64,000 bases of DNA from Coptis chinensis (Eukaryota; Streptophyta; Magnoliopsida; Ranunculales; Ranunculaceae): contig CM027382.1 of assembly GCA_015680905.1 (NCBI GenBank), positions 9,273,501 to 9,337,500 on the forward strand, given 5' to 3'. Both the position numbers and the translations under genes were made by a program. Positions 35,401-46,100 of the stretch are shown here, one piece after another (position 1 is the first letter of the stretch; every line of letters begins with the position of its first letter). The notes beneath the pieces are model-generated. The model saw only the letters and a program-made list of their open reading frames with translations, was not told the origin of the DNA and made no database searches.

Positions 35401-38253
35401 CCACGAGCGCGACCCGCGCTCAAAGCGAGCGCACCCGCGCCCTGCCATCTGTGAACACGGAAATTCTAATTTTTTTAGGGTCATTCCAGGATTTTTGGAA
35501 CTGTTCAAAGAGTCGTTGAGATGACATCTCCTATAGTCATACCTGAATAGTCTTTCGAAGACGTGTTGAGAACCGAGACCTATGGACATTGGTTCCGGAT
35601 CCCGCTGATTAGGATGGCGCCATCTATCGGTAAGTGATGACGATTCATATTCACCCGACTTCTTCGCTTATTTCTACGACCACGTTAAATTCTATTGTAA
35701 TCGGGATGGAGAACAAGAATTCTCCGTCGTAGTCGATGACACGACACATCAATTCAATAAAAATGTGGTCGCTTTAGTTTCAGGATTACTAATACCTGAT
35801 CCTGTTCACACATGGGCATATATGACCGATAATACATACCTTTATGATTATACATATTTCCATGAGTATTATGGGGAGGGGTATTTCGAGTAATGGACCA
35901 GGGGGCGATATAGCATTGCCCTTGGTAGCCTTTCCCTAAACGTAGGCACCACCATGTTATTCATCCTGATGAATATTTTGGGGAATGGCGTTCATTTCGC
36001 AAAAACGATCTGCGGGTGACATTTTCCTCGCTTTAGGCGAGGGGCGTCGCCGATATGACATTCCCCGAAGTTTTAGTCGCTAGTCTTAAGAGAGCCCAAA
36101 GCATGAGGCGTAAGTATCTTCTTATGCCTGTTTTTTTAGTAAGCCACATCATGCGTAGTTGTTTATCTCGTGATACGTGAAAAATTCACAGATTGGAAAA
36201 GGGTTGAAGTCATGAGACCCACCAATTGGGTGGTTCGCTCATTGCGAATAATGACTTGGCGGGATGGCGGTGCGACCTCAATTGGTCGCCCGTACATCCC
36301 ATCGGACATAATAACACTTAACAAGGTTAACATTAGTAGATGATAAATGGCGACAAGCTTGGCAAGTTATAATGGGTGGCGGGGATGCGAAGGAACCTCA
36401 TCTCTTTACTGAGGAGGAGGATGTTTAAGCGGGAGATAAGGTAAGTTTTTAGTTTTGTTATTGTCTGCTTATGTCCTAAGCAAATTAATTCTGTTAGCCC
36501 CATAATGGGTGGAACTCTTATAGAGTTGCGTATTTTTATTTTCCCTATATTATTATGTTCTAACCTTGTTTTGCAGATGTTCTCGAATTTCACGCGTTTC
36601 CATGGTATTTTTTCTACCCTTTTTATTTAAATGCTTTGAGGACAAAGCATGCTTCTTGTTTGGGGGGGGGGGGCATAGAAACACGTGTAATTAAGGCATC
36701 TGCTAGGATACAGATATGTATAACATGCATTTGTTTTCAAGTTAAAATTTAAAAAAAATATAAATAAATAAGTTTATGCTATACACTTAGGAATATTGGT
36801 ATTGTTTTCTTTCTCTATGCTCTTAACAATCTAGAAGTCTCACGTAGCTTTGACATCAGAATAATTGTTAGAAACTTAGGTTAATATGTAGGTAATAATC
36901 TTTGCATCTATCTATAAATATATTACATGAGTATCTATGATTGTTAGCTTGATAAGTTTTGAAATCTAGGCTAGAGTACTTATTCTACAAATCTGTGAGA
37001 ATATAGCCTAAAGCCTTATATGAGCCGAAACATTTGAGAAATGACACAAGGGAGAAGTAAAATCGGATAGAGAAATCACACGCCCACTTGCTTGATCACT
37101 ATGTCATATCCTAAGCGAGAATTTAGGCCCTTTTTGGATCGATATAGCCAGAAATTCAAACCTATGAATTATTTTCCACTAGTCGCCCCTCTGAGCCCTT
37201 CTTTAGCCTTTCATAACCCACAAATCCTTTACCCTGTTACAAAAACAAAACAAAATATAAAAAAATAAATAAATAAATCAACCTACCCAATCTAGAATAA
37301 GTCTGAGAATAGAATGAGGAAGAATGAAGAAGAGAAAAACCGGTGTAAACAAAAGTTAGTTAATTGCTTCAGAAAATAAAGAAAAGAAGTTTCCATCCAA
37401 AGAAAAGAAAAATAAAAATAAAAATAAAATAAAAACTCCGAAAAAAATAGAATAAAAGGAGTTAAAAGGCAAAGAAAAAAAAATATGGCTAAGGATGGAA
37501 ACAAAGTGTAGAAGCAAAAGTAAATAACAAGGTTTTCTCTAAGTTACATAATATGAAGACTCTACTATCTCAGACTTGTCCTTTTGAATATCCATTTCCT
37601 TCCTTCTTAAACCATCTTTTAATCCCCGTAACACCTAATAAAGACCTCTAGCTCAATTAGGAATAGGTTAGTGTGATAGTAAGTGGCAGATGTGTTTGAT
37701 CGACTCCGGCTTCCTTGTTGTCATTGAGATTGTAAGGTAAAGTGTGCCCTTTGCATTAACCGGAGTAATAAACTTGAGCGGAAAAATCAGAGTGGTTTTC
37801 GTCTTGACATTTATGTGAGGACCTACTTAAGGACGCTATTCCGAGTTTTCATAAACGAACCTACTAGGCATTTCATAGTATTACTCATAGTATTTATATT
37901 TGTATCATAGATGATTGATTATTATGCATATATTAGCTTAGGTTTTTGACTTGGTTATTCTTATTCATTTGCTAGTGAGATGTATAGATAGTTGGGACAT
38001 GAATGAGGAAACAATTGTTTTATTTCTTAGTCGTTGTAGTATAGTTGAAGTTTGTGAGTACCTTTACTGGAAAACTCTCACGAGACTATAACTCGTCCAC
38101 TAGGAAATTCCTAGTGGTTTAAGGCCTTGTTGCATATGGTCAATGCAATCGCACTCAACAAAACGAGAGTAGTTAGAACTCCATTTTTTTTGTCACTTAT
38201 TCTAATTTCTCATCTTTGGTTGAGGACAAGCAAAATGCTGTTTGGGTTTGGTT
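32481..38253 (+). other. Post-pol region of Z (Athila 3' ORF region and 3' UTR)
   Basis: No retroviral-type enzyme lies here. Scattered peptide fragments, for example WRSFRKNDLRVTFSSL and MTFPEVLVASLKRAQSMRR near 35985-36110, resemble the poorly defined ORF that Athila elements carry between pol and the 3' LTR, once called env-like. I see no convincing envelope signature. The region also holds (AATA)n at 32820-32870, an A-run at 33397-33421, a GC-rich array (35215-35455) and a run of 12 G (36662-36673). It ends in a tract tttgggtttggt just before the LTR. Confidence 0.55.
35215..35455. repeat. GC-rich near-palindrome array in Z
   Basis: About seven copies of a 13-17 base unit around GCGCGACCCGCGC, separated by 10-30 bases. 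The same unit and similar spacer words (ctgtaattct, aacact) occur at 62036-62360 in V, and the unit occurs in the LTRs of copia element C. Confidence 0.85.
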
Positions 38254-39728
38254 TGATAAGAGCTCAAAACTGTAGTTTTAACCCCGTAACAGTCATACTT
38301 TTAGACCAATTACGTGAGCAATAATTAAGAGTTAACACTGATTACGTGTTTTTATGCATTTCAGGTTTCAAAGTCCATTATGTGCAGAAATGTGCCACTT
38401 TAGCGAGATAAAGAAGCAAAGGTCGGTTACTAAGGAGTTCCGTGATTAAAGGCCAAGATTCAAGAAGACAAAACCTTTCTAAAGCCCGATCAAAAGCTGA
38501 AAAGTCGACGGCGTAAAAAACAAAGACACAAGTCGCCAGAACTTCCGAAGGGTCGTATCTTTGGACTCGGACCACCGGAATGGGGCCTACCTTATGTCAA
38601 AACGACCGTCTCGAAAAGAGATTTCCAATGGTCTAAGCCTTGATCCAATCAGAGGAGCAGAAGTGGACGAAAAGTCTGTTGAAGCCAACTGCAGCTGAAG
38701 AGGCCTTTTTGGACTGAAAGTATTGGGTTTTGGGCCTGATTCTCTGGCCCAAAACATGGCTCCAAGCCCATGCACGATTTTTGGATCTGAAAGTATAAAA
38801 ACCAAAGCTTCACTCTTTGTTAATGGTAGCTAGTTAGACCTAAAACTATATAGAATTCTAAATCTAGTTTTCAGTAGAGTAATTAAGTTTAAGTTCCATT
38901 TCCAATTCTTGTTTTAGATTAAGTCTTTGAATCATTGTTCTTAATTGATTAGATAAATAAAATGGTTATTTTTGTCAATTTCGATTTTTGTTATGTCAAT
39001 TTATAGATCTAGTTTTAATTCTTGTTGATTATCATTTCGTAGTTTAAGTATATTGAAGCATTGTTAGTTAAATTAGTTAAGTTAGAATTTTAATATGATG
39101 TGTAGTTATAATTCAATGGGAAATGATGGGTTGATGACTCAAGGCTAAAACCTCCATTAGAGGGGTTGATGAAGCTTTGATAAAAACTTAGTGGTATAGT
39201 GTAGAAGCATTGTAGAATCTATTCCACTCTAGAAGGTCGTGATTCGCCATGAAAATGGGTGGACGACCTCACATGCTAGTTATTAGTTGGTAGAAATGTC
39301 ATGAACACTAGGGATTAGAACTCGAAATTCTTGCTGTAAGAACGTAAGAATCGAGATACAAGAATCTATGCTAGGTTATCAAGTTGGATTCGAGGTGGAT
39401 TCAATTCCCCTCTAATCCTTTATCTAGATTCAAAAACAATCATATTTCCATAGCATTCGTAGTTTAAATTCAAATAATAAATTTCATATTGTATCGTAGT
39501 ATAACACCCTTCGTAAATCTCTCATTAGACTTCAGACCGATTAATTAGACTAGAAAACATTCCATGCTAGAGAACTAGGAGTGGAATGAATTTGTTACTC
39601 CACTCTATTTCGATAGAATTGAGAGTAGAAACTTTGATAAATATAGACACATAAATAGTTTTAGTTTACTTACGTTTTGAGTTCATCGTTCATTTCGTCG
39701 GTAAACTATATCATTTTATCGTTTATCA
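38254..39728 (+). repeat. 3' LTR of Z
   Basis: Starts TGATAAGAGCTC and ends GTTTATCA. It is the partner of 24942-26412 and is followed by the target duplication ctagc. Confidence 0.95.
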
Positions 39729-39733
39729 CTAGC

Positions 39734-40130
39734 TATAGTCACGCCAATTCAAGGCTAGCTATCAACTACGATCTCCAAATCAGGATGTTCACTAGAGCCA
39801 CCCGCTCACTAGAGCAGGCAGACTCACTCGAGTCACGATGCCCACCTGGCTAGAACGCTCACTCGAGCTCAAACGCTACATAACATCACCACTTCTCACT
39901 AGTTGAGGACCTACAACTTCTAGGATCAACCTAGTGCAGAACGCTTCCATAAGCGCTAAAAGGTCCCTTGACCTAGACTCACTGGAGCAGGATGCTTACA
40001 TAAGCGCTAAAGGGTCCTAGACCTATGTTCACACGAGCTCCAATATGCTCACTGTTCCACTTGACACGTGTCAAATTATTTCTCTCGACAAATCGTTCTT
40101 AAGAAAGCACGACCTAACGAGAGAGTGCTG
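39734..40130 (+). other. 3' internal end of Y, with short repeats
   Basis: Contains two copies of a unit of about 80 bp (cataagcgctaaa, ggtcc, gacctag) and phrases such as aggacctacaacttctagg that match the tandem repeats in the 3' region of W (58480-59000). This supports kinship between Y and the Tat element W. It abuts the 3' LTR of Y. Confidence 0.6.
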
Positions 40131-40635
40131 TGTGGGGGATATATATTGTCATCAATATATTCGCAACACGTGTCATTGTCATTGATCATATCTTGATACT
40201 AACTTATTGGATCATTATAATTGGTCATCTCAAGAGTCATGAGTTACCAAATGGTTACAAAATAAACATGAATACATGCAAAGAGCAATAATATATAGCT
40301 ATCAATGCAATATTAAATATCATTAATGAATAAAGCGCTAAAAGTGGATCTCATTCAATTCATGGAGCACCAAAGGGGGGAGGGAATTCTATATATTTCC
40401 TCTCCACTCTCTAAACAAGAGAGGAGAATTTTATGCTTCTTCTCCACTCTCCATCTTCTCCGTTCGCCATCGATCATTCAATCATAGAAAATCTAAACAA
40501 TGAACTACGTTCGACTTGATTCCAGGTCGTCAGCGAACTAGATACGTAGGCAGTTCAATCCTTCAAGCTCAGTCGCAACATCATTCTCCCCAAAATTCTT
40601 ACACACGTAAGGTTCGCCCAAAAAGAACATTTACA
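40131..40635 (+). repeat. 3' LTR of Y
   Basis: Partner of 15720-16218. It starts TGTGGGGGATATATATTG, ends CATTTACA and is followed by the target duplication taatt. Confidence 0.9.
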
Positions 40636-41194
40636 TAATTGAACTACGCTTTGAGTTTGATTCCTCTGCATAGGATACGTAGGCAGCCATTAAAGAACGT
40701 GGTTCAACTCATCATCTTATAAGAGCAAGTTCAATGTAGAGCTCGCTGCTAAATTGGGCTACTAAAAGGTGTCACATAGGCTTTTTAGCTTGCCTAACCA
40801 AATTTGGCACCCCAAAATCAAAAAACCAATCCAATCGTGTTTTCTGTTTTGAAGTGTTAAATGATACAAACGACATAGTTTTTGCCGTCCGTCCATTATT
40901 TTGTAACTTAAGTTGAGAAACTATGTCGTCTGTCTCCCGAACTTATTATAGCAGCTGCTAGTGAAGGTCTTAACTTTGGATGAGTTTTTTACTCTTTCCA
41001 AATTTAAGACTCTTTTAGCAGCCCCATTAGAATGACATTTTTGTGGTTGGGGTACTATATTTGCCTTTAGCAGCCCATATAGCCCCCATTGGACTTGCTC
41101 TAAATCTCATATTCTTCTTGATTCAATACTTCTCATTGTTCTTTGATCATCAACAAAATAGTTGTGTTTCTAGATTATGAAAAATCATCACACA
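40636..41194 (+). repeat. 3' LTR of X, right part (interrupted by M2)
   Basis: Resumes the X LTR after Y: GAACTACGCTTTGAGTTTGA, then GGATACGTAGGCAG (40673-40686), and after MITE M2 the end AATCATCACACA. It is followed by a return to the LTR of G at 41195. Confidence 0.85.
40723..41100. mobile_element. M2: Tourist/PIF-Harbinger-like MITE
   Basis: The ends GAGCAAGTTCAATG (40723-40736) and CATTGGACTTGCTC (41087-41100) are inverted repeats with one mismatch, around a 378-bp non-coding body. The 3-bp target duplication taa (40720-40722 and 41101-41103) fits PIF/Harbinger. The uninterrupted 5' LTR of X shows the empty site (cttctaaatctc, near 8657), which confirms both the insertion and its boundaries. 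Confidence 0.9.
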
Positions 41195-41331
41195 TACTGT
41201 AAGGTCCATATATACCAACATTGTTTGGGTTTTCTCACTAATATGGGCTAAAATTATTAGTTTTTAATATATTACAATAATATATATTTTATTTAAACAA
41301 TTATATCAATATGAAAAATGCGGGTGTTACA
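41195..41331 (-). repeat. Outer end of the LTR of gypsy element G
   Basis: AT-rich block ending in GCGGGTGTTACA, the inverted counterpart of TGTCACACCCC at 3965. On the minus strand this is the start of the LTR. Immediately right of it, F-box copy B begins with tttttcaaaac, the same string that is uninterrupted in copy A at 2154. Confidence 0.75.
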
Positions 41332-41933
41332 TTTTTCAAAACCGCGAATCTAAGAACGACATCCCCATTAGAATCTCCATCAGGAAGTATAACTCTTCTC
41401 ATTTCCAATTCAAACTCGTGATCACCGCAGTTGAACAAAATGTACTAGGCAATACAAATTGAAAATTCACACTTGGCTCTAATTTCATTACCTTAATATC
41501 TGAAGTAAAAAGATTACTAGGTAATTCAAAGTAGTCTTCATTAGACTCCAATTCAAGACTAAGTTCTTGTACATTTCTTCTTATCGCGGCGATCTGCCAT
41601 GTATGTATACGACATGGTCTTAGTACAATTTCATATTGTAGACTAAACTTGTGTATATTAGTATCTTCACGCGCGAATATATAAAAACCGATCAACAAAT
41701 TTAACAAGGCGGGTACGTGCTATTTTCTTGGATGGCTTTTTTTGCATGTGTCAAGATGGAAGTTGATATAAGGAGTAGGCATGCATGCATAAGTGCCTCC
41801 AACGTTTTGCAAGTATACTTGTTTGAATCACCTTTTTCATGTCCATGGATGAAAAGATGGTATGAATGACATCATCTGGTAATGCACTGATTCTGTCTCT
41901 TGTAGTATTCCTCTTGTTTTTCTTCATGTTCAC
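41332..41933 (-). pseudogene. F-box/LRR gene, copy B, truncated
   Basis: Close copy of the first two thirds of F-box copy A. The N-terminus (RISALPDDVIHTIFSSMDMK) is nearly identical, and the LRR part (NVQELSLELESNEDYFELPS) is retained. The frame is lost after about 55 residues, where a catg duplication near 41780 shifts it. Further small indels follow (near 41750 and 41675), and the coding sequence stops where it meets the LTR of G. The equivalent of the last 90 or so residues of copy A is missing. A host-gene relic of the tandem duplication, clearly non-functional. Confidence 0.88.
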
Positions 41934-42045
41934 AGTTCACCTTTCTTTTTTTCTACTGTATTTCAATCTTTAACTCCTAAGACAGAAAACTAAACGACCG
42001 TTACACCTAAAATGAAGAGGGAAAAAAAATAAAAATTCAAGGTAT

Positions 42046-42128
42046 GGGGACGCGAGGAGTCGAACCCCTCGTAAATCTCACAATGCGGAGCCTAGGACAC
42101 TGCCAGAAAACATTTTGTTAACATCCCC
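42046..42128 (-). other. tRNA-like segment upstream of F-box copy B
   Basis: An 83-base counterpart of 2860-2947. The acceptor-like ends GGGGATG and CGTCCCC and the T-arm-like GGTTCGACT hairpin are unchanged, while the D-arm region is 5 bases shorter. Paired positions kept and loops changed is suggestive, but two copies are too few to prove selection. Not called as a tRNA gene. Confidence 0.3.
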
Positions 42129-42175
42129 GTTAACAATTAAATAATTAAAATATAAATAGGCATACCTGAAATATC

Positions 42176-42340
42176 TACTTCTCTCAATTGCGCCAAATTT
42201 TCAGATTGAAACATGTACTTTACACTTGTAATTTTGTAAACAATCTTAGATTTCATGTACTCTATGGTCCCGTGTGGGTACTTCTTGCACATGTTAAAAT
42301 TGAATAGTGGCTTCGTTACTCCTTTACAAATAAAGTTCAT
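42176..42340 (-). other. exon-like segment upstream of F-box copy B
   Basis: Open from an ATG at 42340 to a donor-like GTATGCC after 42176, with peptide segments such as MNFICKGVTKPLFNFNMCKK and SENLAQLREVDIS. Family not recognised. Its copy at 2985-3160 is less clean at the start. It could be a small exon of a longer F-box transcript or a leftover from another gene. Confidence 0.3.
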
Positions 42341-42412
42341 GGCCTAAAAATCTAGTAGTACAAGATGATGAATGGAACGTGATACTACATTTTCGTCATT
42401 GACTTTAGAGGA

Positions 42413-43187
42413 CGGTTGGAAAATAAAGCTTTAAATAATAACCCTACATACACGTGTATGGTGAAAGTCAAATTAAGGTGCATCACTAGTTTCCCCCTTC
42501 TCCATAGTCCTTCGAGTTGCCACATTCCCCCTGGTATGTATCTTTTTTTTTCCTGCTCTCTATCCTTTCACCGTTTTTAATGTCTTAAGTATTAACCTTT
42601 TTATCAAGTATTATTTGTCTTATAGATATATTAATTTATTTATAAGTGGTTTGTCTTTTTGAAACTTTTGTTACTTACTACAAATTGATGGTTCAAGTGA
42701 AAGATTACTAAATATAGATTCTGTTAACTATTTGGAGTCCAGAATTGCACTTTCTTGTTTTGCTTAAAAATAGACATATTAACTTTTCTTTACTTTAGTA
42801 TTGAAATGGGAGGAACTTAAGGGGGTGTTAGAAATGTTACAAACTTGAGGTATAACTTTTATTGTTTTCTTTTGTCACTTTAGAATGCTAGTTTGTCAAA
42901 TGGTGTACATAGTGACAGCGAACAATGTAGTTAATGTTAATATTGTATTGTATGTTTTTTTCTTGAAACGTTTCTGTCAATATATGGATTCTGGAATCAT
43001 GTGATTGTTGGTGTAACATGGTATGATCATTTTTTTTTTTTTATCTTACAAATATTTGTTGTTACGAGTGCCCAAATAGTTAATAAGCGCATTTGGCATC
43101 ATTCTTAGTGTAATTTATCTATGTAACTTAGTTCTGCTTTCTGAATCATTAGTTTTCATTGTTCCTTCAGTTTTCTTTCCGAGTAGA
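42413..43187 (+). promoter_or_regulatory. Upstream region and probable 5' UTR intron of the FEX gene
   Basis: No coding sequence here. A pyrimidine-rich stretch (tttcccccttctcc, 42490-42503) resembles a plant 5' UTR. A donor (CCCTG before GTATGT, 42534) and an acceptor (TTCCTTCAG, ending 43170) would frame a 637-bp leader intron, leaving 17 bases of UTR before the ATG at 43188. Leader introns are common in plant genes. No TATA box is clear. The leader structure is inference; cDNA would settle it. Confidence 0.4.
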
Positions 43188-46100
43188 ATGGAGTTTACTG
43201 GCAGGAATGATATTCCCAGAAACCAATCTGAAAGAGCTACAATAAGTATCAGTCAAGATTCCCTTCCAAGCATTTTAAATGAGAGAAGTAATTCTCATCT
43301 AAGTCTTAGTAGAAATAACAGCGAGCACAGCACTGTCATTGGAGGACATGGTGGTGTGTCTTTTGATCGTACGAGTAGTGTGGGTGCTTCTTCTTGGAGA
43401 AGGCCTTCACAAACTTCCTCAAATCAGGTGGCTCCTGAACTCTCTGATGATGACATTGAGAGTGAGGTTATTTCTCAAGCAGGAGATACAGGGGAAGTAA
43501 ATAGTAAGCTGTATAGTGGGAGTGGTACTCCCCGTTCTTCGATGGATAACTTTATGTCTGTTGAGGATGGAATTGTACCGATTACTGAGGATCCATACGT
43601 GCAAACATTTGGGGCTTGGTCCCGTGGTACCAATGCATTTAGTACAGTATCTGTTGTGTCTCCACTTCCATCGGAGATTGTATCTTCATTTTCTACAGAG
43701 CCAGCTCTTCATCCAAGGAACAAAAACCTGAGTACATCAGCAGAAATGTCAATCCCACATGTTAAGGTCTGTTCTAATTTACTATTTGCATATGAACTTT
43801 TTGCTGTACTATGTTAAATCATTGTTGAGAAAGCATCTTGTGCTTGAAATAGAATAGATTGAGTGCATGCTTTAATCTGCAGTCGTGTTGGGCTATCACC
43901 CTTAACTTGAATATATATTATAGTAAAGAATGTGAAAAAACATAAATTCACATGGTGTTGGATTAGGAGGTTAATGAATATATGATGGAATTGTTTGCAG
44001 GAGAGCAAGAAAGAACTGCCCTGTTTACTGGAGTACATATCAGCTCTTACTCACCTTGCAGTTTTTGGAATTCTTGGGGTAATATTCTCTCTCTCTCTTT
44101 TACTTCGTTGTATACTGTAAGACACAACATTGCAAGTGTAATTTCGAGATTCTGCAGTGTTACCTATCGCTGTAGTATTTGAAGAGCTCTGTATCCTTCT
44201 TATAATAATGATTATAAACATATTTGTTGAACCTCATGAGTGATCGCTACACTTTTGACTAAGATCACATTGCTATTTTTCTGATTTTGAGCTCTTCAAG
44301 TTGAAAGGAACCTAGGCAACTCTATTGTTGATATTTAAGTATTTAACAATTCACTTGATCTAAATTTAACTGTTCAGTATGGAGTCTGACAATTCGAATT
44401 CAATAAAAAACTACTAGTGTTCAGACTCTTCGCGCTAAATGGACAGTTTGAAAGACCTTAAGTACATACTAACCGACAGTTTAGCCATAATGATTCTAAC
44501 TTTGTTAGAGAAGATATATAACTGTTTACGTGAAAGACATTGGATGCTGATCTCTATCAACAGACGAGAAATATATCGGAGTACCTAGAGAACAGATAAA
44601 AAATGGAGGTTACTTATTAAAGTTTTTTACTCATCTCTTACCTAGCCATCCAGTTAAATAAACTTATCAAACGAGAGAAGAATGTGTCTTTACTGGTTCA
44701 TCTCTTATCTACTCATCTCTTTACTGGTTCATTCCTTCATCTTTTGATTATGCATAATGCATAGATATGCAATGGACCTAACTTTTTATATGCACTACAA
44801 TCAGGTGTTTACACGTTATTTACTCCAAAAGTTGTTTGGCCCCGAAGTTGCTGGTATAACAAGCGATCAAACCTTTGTGTACATCGATTTGCCTTCTAAC
44901 CTGGTAACTCTCTCTCTCTCTCTAACTTACACACCTAGATTAGAGAAGGTATAATGTTTTCTATTAATGACTGTTATTCTTTTGTAACACTTACATAACT
45001 GTAAAAGTAACTTAAAATTTCTTTCCAAAAGAAATTCTGAAGGTTAGAGCTAATTCCTATTCCATGATTGGTGACTGGCTGAGATGTCATTTAACATTCT
45101 TTATGGTGAAACTCTTGAATACGATGATTTATTTTCTTTCAGGTAGGTTCTTTCTTGATGGGCTGGTTAGGCGTCGTGTTTAAAGGGGACATATCTCGTG
45201 TGTCTGATCTTCTAGCAGTTGGGTTGACAACAGGGTACTTGGGAAGCCTCACAACTTTCAGTGCTTGGAATCAGAAGATGCTCGACCTCAGTGTTAACGA
45301 TCAATGGTTACAGGCGATCGTGGGCATTTTACTAGGTATGGATGCGAATTATACTCTCATAGTAGAGCTGTAAGTGTATATTGCTTTCACTTGTCAACAT
45401 GGACCGTTTCTAATGCTGTGCAACTAAACACAAAACAATTGATTTGTGGTCACAATGTTTCTATTCACAAGCTAATGAGCACCACACAACCAGTCCACCA
45501 CTCATACACAAGTAGAAGTGGGCAATGGGCTTCGGAATGCATTATATTGCATTTGAGACCCAGGTAAAGCACAATGTCAAAACAACTGATAAGTTTAAAC
45601 TTTTAACCCTAAGCACTTGTATCCAGAGCATAGAGTAGCACTTTTTGATTTAAAAATACCCTTGTGTGATCTCACAATTTCACTTTCAAATTTTAATTAT
45701 GTTTATGGAGTTATCCTAATAGTTTGCCTATGTAGTTCCTGGGATTGAATCTGTTGTTTAAACTCAGTCCAATTTCATCACAACTTGTATAACATCTTTT
45801 GTGCTACTCTTTTACATCTATAAGAATAGAACATTGTTTCATTACTTTTCCACCTTGCATTGCTCCCACAATTATTGCTGTGTTTTCATACACCGAGTTT
45901 ACATCTTCCTTTGCTACAAGAAAACTACTTTATTTTGACACTCGTTTGCTTACAAATGGTAGGGGTGTTTTATATAGAAGTTATGAGGATTTAGTTACTC
46001 GAAAATCTGTGGTGTCAACATTTTCATTGTCAACTCCATTGTTTCGCATTTTCCCCTATAGGTTCCAAGACCGTGGATATACCATTCCTAATCAAAGTCT

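Larger units (their letters stand above)
24942..39728 (+). mobile_element. Z: Athila-type Ty3/gypsy element, complete ends, broken coding
   Basis: Fossil of 14,787 bp flanked by a perfect 5-bp target duplication, ctagc (24937-24941 and 39729-39733). LTRs are 24942-26412 and 38254-39728. The primer-binding site aatggcgccgctgcc fits tRNA-Asp, as usual for Athila. Order: gag (27083-28300), protease, reverse transcriptase, RNase H, integrase (28800-32474), then about 5.8 kb without pol that corresponds to the Athila 3' ORF/env-like region. Well over ten breaks. LTR divergence is about 3% overall by eye (roughly 1 million years), but it is uneven along the LTR. It is the youngest layer in this nest. 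Confidence 0.92.
15720..40635 (+). mobile_element. Y: non-autonomous LTR element (LARD-like), host of S2, C and Z
   Basis: Fossil. The 5' LTR is 15720-16218 and the 3' LTR 40131-40635, flanked by a perfect 5-bp target duplication, taatt (15715-15719 and 40636-40640), inside the 3' LTR of X. The primer-binding site ttggtgccgtctgtgg follows the 5' LTR. With the inserts S2, C and Z set aside, only about 2.3 kb of internal DNA remains (16219-16588, 17870-18508, 24063-24941, 39734-40130). None of it shows a retroelement domain, so Y needed proteins from another element. LTR divergence is about 6% by eye, which is roughly 2 million years at the usual plant rate. Confidence 0.85.
8104..41194 (+). 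mobile_element. X: Ty3/gypsy-like LTR element, interrupted by later insertions
   Basis: Fossil. The 5' LTR is 8104-8753. The 3' LTR is split by element Y and MITE M2 (15189-15719, 40636-40722, 41101-41194). The primer-binding site (TTGGCGCCGTTTGTGG, from 8755) follows the 5' LTR, so the element is on the plus strand. A broken gag (about 8900-10250) is the only protein part I recognise; no pol is seen, so X was probably non-autonomous. A purine-rich tract (aaaaaataggggca) precedes the 3' LTR. LTR divergence is about 6-7% by eye, older than or similar to Y. No target duplication is visible. Taking out the inserts, X itself is about 5 kb. Confidence 0.75.
3231..41331 (-). mobile_element. G: Ty3/gypsy (chromovirus/Tekay-like) fragment hosting the nest
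   Basis: Fossil, incomplete. The parts that remain are a piece of gag (about 3231-3840), a primer-binding site matching initiator tRNA-Met (TGGTATCAGAGC on the minus strand, 3950-3961) and one long LTR. The LTR is now in three main blocks: 3965-4249, 5956-7734 and 41195-41331. Its ends form an inverted repeat, TGTCACACCC on the left and GGGTGTTACA on the right, which shows that the two distant blocks belong together. Everything between them was inserted later (S1, M1, X). On the right G sits inside F-box copy B. On the left it meets the upstream region of copy A. No pol is present, and with one LTR no age can be given. Confidence 0.7.
41332..42412. repeat. F-box locus duplication, unit B
   Basis: Counterpart of 2154-3230 in the same orientation. 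It includes the F-box 5' part, upstream tRNA-like segment and exon-like segment. Similarity fades after gactttag near 42405, just where copy A passes into element G. Confidence 0.85.

Noticed and set aside
33560-36330. Envelope gene in Athila element Z
   Set aside because: Only scattered peptide pieces of the Athila 3' ORF type; no signal peptide, cleavage site or membrane anchor can be supported.
37292-37504. A 70-residue minus-strand ORF rich in Phe and Leu
   Set aside because: Produced by an A-rich tract read on the opposite strand; low complexity, not a gene.
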